Assembly (NCBI GenBank): GCA_963793245.1
Contig: CAWBZG010000002.1
Span: 372,001 to 436,000 of the forward strand
Direction of reading: 5' to 3'
Origin: CAXBBB01 sp963793245
Lineage (GTDB): Bacteria > Bacteroidota > Rhodothermia > Rhodothermales > BA12
Length of the DNA stretch: 64,000 bases
The notes below the pieces were generated by a model, which made no database searches, had not been told where the DNA came from, and saw only the letters and a list, made by a program, of their open reading frames with translations. Position numbers and translations under genes: made by a program. Of this stretch, positions 56,711-64,000 are shown one piece after another (the stretch's first letter is position 1; every line of letters begins with the position of its first letter).

Positions 56711-58747
56711 ATGAACAGTTTCGTCGAAACCTTCGACGCTCGCGCCGACACCGGCATCGCGACAGACGAAGGAACGCAGCGCGAGCGCCTGCCCGTCCTC
56801 ATTTTTGAATCGCCCGCAGCGATGGCATACCAGGTCGCGCGGCGCATCGCGAACCTGATCCAGGAGCGCAAGGCGGTCGGCAAGAAAGCCGTCTTGGGCT
56901 TGCCCACCGGGTCGACTCCGATTGGCGTCTATCACAACCTGATCAAGCTCCACAAAGAGCACGGTCTCGACCTGTCGAACGTCGTCACGTTCAACCTCGA
57001 CGAGTACTACCCGATGAAGCCGGACAGCTTGCAGAGCTACCACCGCTTCATGTTCGAGAACTTCTTCGATCACGTCAACATCCCGCGCGAGAACATCCAC
57101 ATCCCGGACGGCGACGTGAAGCGCGAGGACATCGAGACCAGTGCGCTGACGTACGAGCACAAGATCCAGAAGGCAGGCGGCATCGACCTGCTGCTGCTGG
57201 GCATCGGGCGAAGTGGGCACATCGGCTTCAACGAACCGGGGTCGGCGATCAACACGCGGACTCGGCTCATCGTGCTCGACGAGATCACGCGAAAGGACGC
57301 CGCGAGCGACTTCTTCGGCGAGGAGAACGTGCCGCGCGAAGCCATTACGATGGGTGTCGGGACGATCCTGGACGCGCGCGAAGTCATCCTGATGGCGACG
57401 GGCGAGCACAAAGCGCCGGTCGTCATGCGCGCTGTCGAGGAGGAGCCGAACCGCGACGTGACGGCGAGCTACTTGCAAACGCACCGCAACGCCAGCTTCT
57501 TCGTCGACGGAGCGGCTTCGTCCGAGTTGACGCGCATCAAGACGCCGTGGCTCGTCCGCCCGGTCGAGTGGACGCCTCAACTGTCGAAGCGCGCCGTGAT
57601 CTGGCTGAGCGAAAAGCTCGACAAAGCGATCCTGCGCCTCGAAACGAGCGACTTCTTCGAGCATCACCTCTACGATCTCGTCTACAGCTACAACGGCGTA
57701 GACGACCTCTTGCACGAGGTGTTCGAGGATCTGCGCACGCGCGTTCGCTATCGCGACACGCTGCCGTCGAACTCCAAGGTGATCTGCTTTAGCCCGCACC
57801 CTGACGACGACGTGATCTCGATGGGCGGTATGCTCGACAAGCTGGTCCGCAACGGCAACGACGTGACGGTCGCCTACATGACGAACGGCTCGGTCGCCGT
57901 CTTCGACGTGGACGTGCGGCGCCACCTGCTGTTTACGGACATGAGCATGCACGCGCTGGGCATTCCCAAAGACCAGCAAAAGGGCATCCGCAAACACCGT
58001 GAGGACATTCTGGACTTCCTCAAGAACAAGAAGCCCGGCCAGATCGACACGCAGGACGTGCAGGATTTGAAGGCGTTCATTCGCTACTCCGAAGCCGTCG
58101 CAGGCATCGAGATCATGGGGATGGACGAGAGCAACGCACGCTTCCTCGACATGCCGTTCTACAAGACGGGTATGGTGCGCAAACTGCCCATCGGCCCGGA
58201 CGATATCAAAGTGGTGCAAGATCTGCTCGCCGAAATCGAGCCGGATCACATCTACGTCGCCGGTGACCTCTCGGACCCGCACGGCACCCACCGCATGTGC
58301 TACGTCGCCATTCGGGACGCGCTCGACGCCTACAACGACGCAGGCGAGAAGGCCGCCAAGCCCAAGCGCACAACCAAGAAGAAGGCCGATGCCAAGCAGG
58401 AAGACGCCAACGACGAGGCGCTGACGCAGGTAGAAGCCGAAGCCAAGGCCGACGTTCACAAGCGCCCCGTCGTGTGGCTGTATCGCGGCGCGTGGCAGGA
58501 GTGGGAGATCTACAAAGCCGACGTGTTCATGCCGATGTCCAAGGCCGATCTCGACCGCAAGATCGAGGCGATTTTCAAGCACGAGAGCCAGAAGGACCGC
58601 GCGCTCTTCCCCGGCGCCTACGACGAACGCGAGTTCTGGCAGCGCGCCAAGGACCGCAACACGGGTACGGCCAAGCAACTCAACAGCCTGGGGCTGCCCG
58701 AGTTTTACGCCGTCGAAGCCTACGTCGTCGCCGATCGGGTGCCGTAA
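56711..58747 (+). CDS. Glucosamine-6-phosphate deaminase-like / PIG-L (LmbE) deacetylase fusion
   Basis: 678 residues. Residues about 25-290 form a NagB-type domain: LGLPTGSTPIGVYHNLIKLH, VVTFNLDEYYPM, the loop GIGRSGHIGFNEPGS and MGVGTILDAREVILMATG. Residues about 355-560 form a PIG-L/LmbE domain: CFSPHPDDDVISMGGML, AYMTNGSVAVFD, and the HIYVAGDLSDPHGTHRM block. An N-terminal extension of about 25 residues and a basic linker rich in Lys (KKKADAKQE) in the second domain are extra. NagB turns glucosamine-6-P into fructose-6-P and ammonia; PIG-L proteins remove N-acetyl groups from sugars. Such fusions are known in Bacteroidota. A strong hairpin follows at 58771-58801. Confidence 0.88.
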   Translation: MNSFVETFDARADTGIATDEGTQRERLPVLIFESPAAMAYQVARRIANLIQERKAVGKKAVLGLPTGSTPIGVYHNLIKLHKEHGLDLSNVVTFNLDEYYPMKPDSLQSYHRFMFENFFDHVNIPRENIHIPDGDVKREDIETSALTYEHKIQKAGGIDLLLLGIGRSGHIGFNEPGSAINTRTRLIVLDEITRKDAASDFFGEENVPREAITMGVGTILDAREVILMATGEHKAPVVMRAVEEEPNRDVTASYLQTHRNASFFVDGAASSELTRIKTPWLVRPVEWTPQLSKRAVIWLSEKLDKAILRLETSDFFEHHLYDLVYSYNGVDDLLHEVFEDLRTRVRYRDTLPSNSKVICFSPHPDDDVISMGGMLDKLVRNGNDVTVAYMTNGSVAVFDVDVRRHLLFTDMSMHALGIPKDQQKGIRKHREDILDFLKNKKPGQIDTQDVQDLKAFIRYSEAVAGIEIMGMDESNARFLDMPFYKTGMVRKLPIGPDDIKVVQDLLAEIEPDHIYVAGDLSDPHGTHRMCYVAIRDALDAYNDAGEKAAKPKRTTKKKADAKQEDANDEALTQVEAEAKADVHKRPVVWLYRGAWQEWEIYKADVFMPMSKADLDRKIEAIFKHESQKDRALFPGAYDEREFWQRAKDRNTGTAKQLNSLGLPEFYAVEAYVVADRVP

Positions 58748-58770
58748 AGCTGCACGCTTCGCATAAGAGA

Positions 58771-58801
58771 AACCTGCCAGGTCGCGTTGACCTGGCAGGT
58801 T
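58771..58801 (+). terminator. Perfect 13-bp hairpin after the NagB-PIG-L gene (terminator, REP-like)
   Basis: Stem AACCTGCCAGGTC (58771-58783) with its exact complement (58789-58801) and loop GCGTT; T-rich TTTCG follows on the plus strand. It is 23 bases past the stop. The ACCTGCCAGGT core is a common palindrome in Bacteroidota genomes and its CTGGCAGGT half also occurs at 6552-6560 next to the transposase relic. Confidence 0.75.
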
Positions 58802-58842
58802 TTCGCGTGTTGTGCGTTTCGCCTTTCTGCTCGCCTCCTGTG

Positions 58843-60456
58843 ATGATCCGAATCCTCCTCGCCTCTCTCTTCTTCGCTGTGACAGCGTCGGCGCAGCCCG
58901 ATCCTGCCGTAGCATCGTGGAGCGGATACGCCCTGCCGCAGTCCGTCTTCGCCGACGCCTACCGCGCGTGGATCAGCCGCGTGCCGACGCCCGACAGCCC
59001 ACAAGCAAGGGCCGAGTTTGCGCGTGAGCAGTTGGAGCGGCTGATCATTGCCGAGCGCGCCGACTTGGACGGAGAATCCGAGGCAGGCGTCGAGCGCTAC
59101 GTCGAGCGGGAGCGGGAGCGGGCGATGCGGGCGGCCTACTTCCGCGCGGCCATCGGCGACACGATTCCCGTTCCAACCGAGCCGGAGATTCGGGCGGCGT
59201 GGCGGCGCACTCAGACGCAGATCCAAGCGCAGCAGGTGTTTTCGCCGGACGCTGACGAGATCGTCCGATGGAATGCCGAACTGGATATGGGCGCGGACTT
59301 CGACAGCCTTGCCGAACTATCGGCGACCCGATACGGCGGCGATCCGTCTGGACGATTGGGCGTGGTGACGGCGGGCGATCTAGGGTTGGGACCCGAGATG
59401 GCGCTATTCGATCTGTCGCAAGGAGAGAGGACCGATCCGGTTGCGTCGCTCAACGGATGGCACGTGCTACGCGTGCTGGACCGTACCGAAACCGTCCGCG
59501 TCGACGGCAGCGCGTTCGAGGCAGCGAGGGAACGTGTCGCGGCTGAACTGTTCGCCCGCCGCTTCGACGAGGCGACGACCTACGTGCTGCGCGAACGCCT
59601 GTCGAACGTCCCGCTGACCATCGACACGCGCGTGCTGCGGGCGCTGTGGCCTATGATCGCGCCTGCTGCCCAGGCGGAAACGGCGATGCAAATCCGCCTG
59701 CTCGACGAACTGGCCTCGACTGCCCTGCCTGACGTATCGCCCGATGCGGTCGTCGCCACGTTCGGCGATGGACAGACGCTGACGGCGCGTGTGTTCGTCG
59801 AAGCGTTGCCTGCCGTCGAATCCCAGTCGCTGCGGCCTGATCTGCGTGGCGCCGTCGAGACCGTCGTCCGCGACCGGCTGGTGACCGATTGGGCGCGCGA
59901 AGCCGGGATGGACGCCGATCCGTCGGTCGACTTGCGAACCGTGTCGGCGCGTCTCGCGGCTCGGTACACGTCGGCCATCCGACAGGTCGCAGACACGCTG
60001 AGCGCAGACTATACCGAGCCGCGCACGTACGACCTGCTGCGCGACAACCTGTTCGTCCGCGAGCGCCGCTACCACGCGCGCACGTGGACGTTCTCTGACG
60101 CCGATGCCGCGCGCGCTGCCCTCGACTCGGATCGGGCGCGGTGGCCAGAGTCCAAAGATGTCGTCCTGAACGACTCCCTCAACCTGCCGCTGGGTACGCT
60201 GGCGCAGCGTCCGGGCGAGGCGGCGGGACCATTCGAAGTCGGCGGCGGGTGGGCGCTGATCGCTGTCGACCGCGTCGACGTGACGTACGAGCCGCGCGCT
60301 GCCGTCGCCGAAGAGGTGGCGATGCGCGCATCGGGGCTGCGTCCGTTCTGGGCACATCGGCTGCTGCTTCCTTCCGACTACGAACCCGCCGCCGTTCAAT
60401 TCGACGTTGCAGCGCTCGCCGACGCATTGCCTCGTTACGACGTGCCCACGCCCTGA
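58843..60456 (+). CDS. Secreted parvulin-type peptidyl-prolyl isomerase
   Basis: 537 residues from ATG 58843, directly before a signal peptide (MIRILLASLFFAVTASAQ); the longer frame upstream overlaps the previous gene in another frame. A helical SurA-like region (residues about 35-115; RAEFAREQLERLIIAERADL) leads to a parvulin domain at about 120-215: QAQQVFSPDADEIVRWNAEL, FDSLAELSATRYGGDPSGRL, LFDLSQGERTDPVASLNGWHV. Further helical sequence and a second, weaker parvulin-like part (FVRERRYHARTWTF; GWALIAVDRVDVTYEP) follow. Such enzymes help outer-membrane and exported proteins to fold in the periplasm. The pyrimidine-rich leader CTCCTGTG precedes the start. Confidence 0.85.
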   Translation: MIRILLASLFFAVTASAQPDPAVASWSGYALPQSVFADAYRAWISRVPTPDSPQARAEFAREQLERLIIAERADLDGESEAGVERYVERERERAMRAAYFRAAIGDTIPVPTEPEIRAAWRRTQTQIQAQQVFSPDADEIVRWNAELDMGADFDSLAELSATRYGGDPSGRLGVVTAGDLGLGPEMALFDLSQGERTDPVASLNGWHVLRVLDRTETVRVDGSAFEAARERVAAELFARRFDEATTYVLRERLSNVPLTIDTRVLRALWPMIAPAAQAETAMQIRLLDELASTALPDVSPDAVVATFGDGQTLTARVFVEALPAVESQSLRPDLRGAVETVVRDRLVTDWAREAGMDADPSVDLRTVSARLAARYTSAIRQVADTLSADYTEPRTYDLLRDNLFVRERRYHARTWTFSDADAARAALDSDRARWPESKDVVLNDSLNLPLGTLAQRPGEAAGPFEVGGGWALIAVDRVDVTYEPRAAVAEEVAMRASGLRPFWAHRLLLPSDYEPAAVQFDVAALADALPRYDVPTP

Positions 60457-60471
60457 CGCGTTCGATTCGCG

Positions 60472-60479
60472 TACCTTTC
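60472..60479 (+). promoter_or_regulatory. Possible -7 element before the glycosidase gene
   Basis: TACCTTTC, 25 bases before the ATG at 60505 and shared with purQ at a nearly equal distance (23). No -33 TTTG seen; it overlaps the region just after the parvulin stop. Confidence 0.35.
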
Positions 60480-60504
60480 CCCTCGTCCCAACCCATCCGC
60501 CTCT

Positions 60505-62221
60505 ATGCGCCGACTGCTACCGCTCCTCCTGCTATTTGCCGTTCTGCTCCCGACCGCTGCGTCGGCTCAGATCCGCCTCAACTGGCAACCTGACGGCGAC
60601 CTCAACGCGCTCTTGCCGCCAACCATCCGCGCGTTCTCGGTCGACACCGTCGTGCAGCGTGGCAATAATCAGAACGTGTTACGCGCGTTTCTTGTCGTCG
60701 CCGACACGAACGACGCCAACTGGACCCTCCAGGCGCTGCTCGAACCGGGCGGCAAGTTTGCGACGACGACGTTCGCTCTCGATGCGGATGCGTTCGTCGC
60801 CATCAACGGTGGCTACTTCGACACGAACGGCTCGCAGAGCTTCAGCTTGGTCGCGAACCAAGGCAAAGTGCTCGTGCCCAACATTGGCGCACTCAACCGA
60901 CCGGCAGGCACCTACCGCCCCACGCGGAGCGCATTCGGACAACTCGAAGATGGGACGTTCGACGTAGCCTGGGTCTACGACGTCGGCGGAACGCAGTACG
61001 CGTACCCTGATCCGGCACCCAACACGCAGTCCACGCCCGGAGCAACACCTACGGCGACGTTCCCCGAAGGCGGCATGGTGTGGCCCGTTTCGGAAGGCAT
61101 GGGCGGCGGACCGGTCCTGGTCGAAGACGGCGCCGTGCGCGTGACGTGGGAGGAAGAGGTGTTCTTCGGGTCCGGCATCGGCGAGCCGACCTCGCTCAAC
61201 TCGCGCACAGGCATCGGGTACACCGCCGACGGTAAGGTGCTGATGATCGTCGCCGACAAAGGCGTGCTGAACGGGCAGCCGGGCACCAACTCGTTCGGCG
61301 TATCGCTGATCGAACTGGGCCAGTTGTTCGTCGACCTGGGCGCGGTCGAGGCGATGAACCTGGACGGCGGCGGCTCGTCGACGATGGTGATCGCCAACCG
61401 GCTCGTCAACCGTCCGGGCGGTAGCTCGTCGCAGCGGCCCGTCGCCGTCGGTTCTCGTACTGGCACGTGCGCCCGAACCGGACACGACGGATAATGGCCC
61501 GCCCGCTGGCACCTCGTTCTTCGACGCCGATCCTGCGCTGGATTCGTATTCCGAAGTGGGTACCTGGATCGCGAGCGCCAATACGCCGTTCTATGGAACA
61601 GCCCCCGGGCGCCTGAACGTCGCAGGCGACGCGGATGGCGGAAAAGCCACGTTCGTCCTCACCGGCATCGAAGCCGACAACTACACGCTCGACGCGTGGT
61701 GGGTCGCCTCGTTCAACCGGGCGAAAAACACGCCCTTTACGGTTTACCAAAACGGCGTCGGCACGACCGTCCGCATCGATCAGTCCGATCCCGGCACGCT
61801 CAACACGTGGACCAACCTGGGCACGTTCGACCTCGCCCCGGGCGACTCGGTCGTAGTCACGGACGACGCGTCGGGCACCAGCAGCACCAACTACGTCATG
61901 ACCGACGGCCTGCGCCTGACCTCAACCACGACGACGGCATCACCTACCCTCAATGCTCCTGAGGCCACGTCCGAACTCCGCGCCTGGCCCAGCCCTTCGG
62001 TCGGCCAGATCACGCTGGCCCGCAGCGGCGACGCACCTGCCGCGACCGGATCGGTCTACGATGTGCTCGGGCGTCGTCACCAGACGTTTGCGCTTGGGGC
62101 AGGACAGCAGCGTTTGGCGCTCGATCTGACCGGATTGCCGTCCGGCCTCTACCTGCTCCGCCTCGAATCCGACGGCGATACGCAGACTACGACGGTCGTC
62201 CTTAGCCCCTCGGGTCGATGA
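60505..62221 (+). CDS. T9SS-exported phosphodiester glycosidase (NAGPA-like), split by a one-base frameshift
   Basis: ATG 60505 gives a signal peptide (MRRLLPLLLLFAVLLPTAASAQ). The first frame holds the NAGPA/phosphodiester glycosidase domain (LDADAFVAINGGYFDTNGSQ; GMGGGPVLVEDGAVRV; SRTGIGYTADGKVLMIVADK; AVEAMNLDGGGSSTMVIANR) to about 61450. There the frame is lost in GG, and the other frame goes on with LVLARAPEPDTTDNGPPAGT and SYSEVGTWIASANTPFYGTA. A golvesin/CBM-like module (VLTGIEADNYTLDAWWVASF) and a sorting domain (ELRAWPSPSVGQITLARSG; VYDVLGRRHQTF; SGLYLLRLESDGD) follow. The interval is 1717 bases, one over a multiple of three; removing one G at 61450-61451 makes 571 residues. The enzyme class removes GlcNAc from phosphodiesters. 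Confidence 0.88.
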
Positions 62222-62319
62222 CGCGATTCCAATCCGATAGTCCGTGGACGTTGGTCCTGCTCGCTGTCGTTTTCGCCATTCTTACGACGGTGCTCAATCT
62301 GGCGATTGGCTTGAGTTAG
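62218..62319 (+). CDS. Candidate 33-residue single-pass membrane microprotein
   Basis: ATG 62218 overlaps the stop of the preceding gene as ATGA, and the frame ends at TAG 62317-62319. The product begins MTRFQSDSPW and then has one strong hydrophobic helix, TLVLLAVVFAILTTVLNLAI, ending GLS. The overlap and the clean helix suggest a real small gene. No family recognised; similar ORFs can occur by chance. The rest of the stretch to the AGE gene holds only repeats. Confidence 0.4.
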   Translation: MTRFQSDSPWTLVLLAVVFAILTTVLNLAIGLS

Positions 62320-62374
62320 ACACTGGTTCAGCGTGTTGCCCGTGTTGCCCGTGTCGAGTGCAGAGGGTGTGGTG

Positions 62375-62400
62375 GGTCCCTGCCTGCGCAAGGATGACAG
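62375..62400 (+). repeat. Single arm of the GGTCCCTGCCTGCGCA dispersed repeat
   Basis: GGTCCCTGCCTGCGCA followed by AGGATGACAG resembles the repeat arm at 33785-33811. Just upstream, GTGTTGCCC is repeated twice in tandem (62333-62341 and 62342-62350). The second arm of the repeat is not visible here. Confidence 0.5.
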
Positions 62401-62435
62401 GACGAAGAGGGGAGGTCACGCTTAGTGCTGATGAA

Positions 62436-63635
62436 TCAAGCACTTTTCTCCATCTTGCTCAGTAACTGCCAGCACAGTAGAAGCGCGCGCGGGACGTGAA
62501 AGGCGCCTTTGTACGGGCCGCCTTTGAAGCGCTGGTTGACGGCGCCCTGGCGGTCGAGGTAGCCGAACCACTCGCCGTGTGCGTGATCGGGGAAGTGCCC
62601 AAACGTGTACGCGTCGGTCTGGAGAAAGCGGTCGGCGTCTTGCTGCTCGCCGTACGTGGCTGCGTTTACCAAGTGGCCGTAGAGCGCTTCGCAGTGCGGC
62701 CACCACAGCTTCATCGACCACTCCAACTGCGTCGGGCTGTGGCCGTCGGCGTCGAGGAAGTAGTAGAGGCCGCCATGCTCTTGGTCCCAGCCGCCGTCGT
62801 GACTCCAGCGAATCATGTCGCGGGCGGTCGTGGCGAGGGCAGAGTCGTCGAGCCGGTCGGCCCAGACGTGGACGAACCAGCCCGCTTCGATGACGTGACC
62901 GGGGTTGAGCAGGCGTCCGACCGGACCGGGCAAGACGCCACCATCGGGGGCGACGTGCTCGCGGACGATCTGACGGCTCGAGTCGACGTGGAGTTGAACC
63001 CGGCGCAGGCACTCGTCGATCTCGGTGCGGTAGTCGGGCCACTCGTCTCCAGCGACTTCGTCGATGAGGTTGAGCAGGATCATCGGAACGGCGAGCATCT
63101 GCTGATCGGGCACGCCTGCCAGCGACTCGGCGCCGACGTGCGACCAGTCGAACGCCCACTTCCACAGGACGGCGAGCATGTCACGTGCTTCTTTGGCGAG
63201 TTTGGCGTCGTCCGTAGCTCGTGCGTATTCGGCGAGAGCCATCACGTAGAAGCACTCGCCGAAGATCTTGCGTTGCAGCTTGACCGGCTCGCCCGATTGC
63301 GACAGCGCGAAGTAGACGCGTCCGTCGGGGCGCAGGGCGTGGGCGCGCAGAAAGTCCATGCCGAGTTTTGCCATCGCCAGCCACTCGGAGCGCTGCTCGA
63401 CGGTCCGGTACAACTTGCTGAACATCCACACCTGCCGCCCTTGCAGCCAGACGTGTTTGTCGGTGTCGTAGACCGAGCCGTCGCGGTCGAGGTTGTTGAA
63501 GTAGCCGCCATGCTGACGGTCCGGGCTGTGGCGCTCCCAGAAGGGGAGGACGTGCTCGAAGAGTTCGGTTTCGTAGCGCGCGCGCAGGGCAGACACGTCG
63601 CCCAAGAGTGAGGCGGCGGTGGGGGAGACGATCAT
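62436..63635 (-). CDS. N-acylglucosamine 2-epimerase (AGE) family protein
   Basis: 399 residues from ATG 63635 (MIVSPTAASLL); an upstream extension overlaps the previous gene and lacks conservation. The (alpha/alpha)6-barrel signature of the AGE family is clear: FWERHSPDRQHGGYFNNLDR, KHVWLQGRQVWMFSKLYR, FGECFYVMALAEYARAT, NPGHVIEAGWFVHVWADRL, GGLYYFLDADGHSP and MKLWWPHCEALYGHL, with the probable catalytic His in NPGHVIE. The family includes GlcNAc 2-epimerases, cellobiose 2-epimerases and mannose isomerases; I cannot choose. The ATG overlaps the stop of the upstream gene as ATGA, so the two are translationally coupled. Confidence 0.9.
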   Translation of the reverse strand: MIVSPTAASLLGDVSALRARYETELFEHVLPFWERHSPDRQHGGYFNNLDRDGSVYDTDKHVWLQGRQVWMFSKLYRTVEQRSEWLAMAKLGMDFLRAHALRPDGRVYFALSQSGEPVKLQRKIFGECFYVMALAEYARATDDAKLAKEARDMLAVLWKWAFDWSHVGAESLAGVPDQQMLAVPMILLNLIDEVAGDEWPDYRTEIDECLRRVQLHVDSSRQIVREHVAPDGGVLPGPVGRLLNPGHVIEAGWFVHVWADRLDDSALATTARDMIRWSHDGGWDQEHGGLYYFLDADGHSPTQLEWSMKLWWPHCEALYGHLVNAATYGEQQDADRFLQTDAYTFGHFPDHAHGEWFGYLDRQGAVNQRFKGGPYKGAFHVPRALLLCWQLLSKMEKSA

Positions 63636-64000
63636 CGGGCGTCGGTGGAAAGAGCGGACTGGGCGAGACGAGACTGGCGCCACTCGGCGTAGCGCGCGTT
63701 GAGCGTCCGGGCGCTGGGCCAGAGCGTCGCGTTGGGACTCATGAAGTGGCTGTATTCGAACGTGATCGTTTTCTCCAATCCGGCGGCCTCGGCCTGCTCG
63801 ATTTTGTAGCGCAGCACGTTCCAGTCGGCGGGGGAAAGCGGATCGGCGTGTCCCTCCCGAACGATTCGCAGTTGCTCCAGCTACGGATGCCGTGATTGGC
63901 GGCCAGATCGCGGTTGACGCGGAGGTAGTCGGGCAACTCGGCCAGATCGACGTTGCCGTCCTGAAACGCGGCGATGTCGACGTAGCCTTCCAGGTCGGAA
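63632..64000 (-). CDS. DUF4434-like secreted glycosidase, C-terminal part (5' end outside window, one-base frameshift)
   Basis: Reading from the right edge: DLEGYVDIAAFQDGNVDLAE, LPDYLRVNRDLAANHGIRSW, SNCESFGRDTPIRFPP, then after a one-base shift ADWNVLRYKIEQAEAAGLE and KTITFEYSHFMSPNATLW, ending at a TGA at 63632. The 'W.N.E.F.RD..I.FPP' then 'LRYKIE.AE..GLEK.ITFE.SHFMSP' order fits DUF4434-type (beta/alpha)8 glycosidase-like proteins. A missing C in the CCCCC run near 63830 explains the shift. It overlaps the AGE gene by four bases. The family assignment comes from memory and is less sure. Confidence 0.6.

Noticed and set aside
58297..58842. N-terminal extension of the parvulin ORF
   Set aside because: R/G-rich shadow of the NagB-PIG-L gene; the signal peptide begins at 58843.

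Overview
The window is GC-rich chromosomal DNA, most likely from a member of the Rhodothermia (Rhodothermota/Bacteroidota superphylum). The grounds are parts of a type IX secretion system (PorQ, SprA, a PorV-family protein), several secreted proteins with type-A C-terminal sorting domains, a complete Bat (VWA/TPR) operon, a Bacteroidota-length SecA without the zinc tail, no clear Shine-Dalgarno sites, and a few TAnnTT[T/G]-type -7 promoter elements. This assignment is an inference; there is no rRNA gene. I found no tRNA, CRISPR array, prophage or intact insertion sequence.

Layout. 1-14.4 kb: a serine hydrolase cut by the window edge, porQ, secA, a decayed REP-associated transposase, recN, a DUF423 protein, psd, an M24 peptidase and lipB. 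14.6-22.5 kb: sprA on the minus strand, broken by a dense cluster of frameshifts. 22.8-29.7 kb: small metabolic genes (NTF2-like lipoprotein, SDR, tautomerase, saccharopine dehydrogenase-like), then the dnaX-ebfC-recR block, interrupted by an antitoxin-like ORF and an inverted repeat, then tdk. 29.7-38.8 kb: one tightly overlapping minus-strand Bat operon (DUF58, BatD-like protein, sirtuin, BatA, BatB, two TPR proteins, BatD, BatE) with a sirtuin in the middle and four different short dispersed repeats in or beside it. 39-40.7 kb: GIY-YIG protein, purQ, rhomboid protease. 40.9-52 kb: a surface/export operon (TonB-dependent receptor, secreted protein, PorV-family protein, TIG lipoprotein, T9SS cargo) followed by a GHL10-type glycosidase. 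52.9-56.3 kb: a large T9SS cargo with a CHRD domain. 56.7-64 kb: an amino-sugar/glycan-flavoured group (NagB-PIG-L fusion, parvulin, phosphodiester glycosidase cargo, AGE-family epimerase, DUF4434-like protein cut by the window edge).

How the genes work together. SprA, PorQ and the PorV-family protein belong to the outer-membrane export route used by at least four CTD-bearing cargo proteins here, and SecA feeds the Sec step before it. The Bat operon encodes an inner-membrane VWA/TPR complex whose MoxR ATPase is not in the window. A recurring technical signal is that at least eight otherwise intact genes are split by one base. In seven of them the gene length is exactly one base over a multiple of three, so they look like single-base insertions, often in short homopolymers. 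I read most of these as assembly errors rather than decay, with the transposase relic as the clear exception and the sprA cluster left open.
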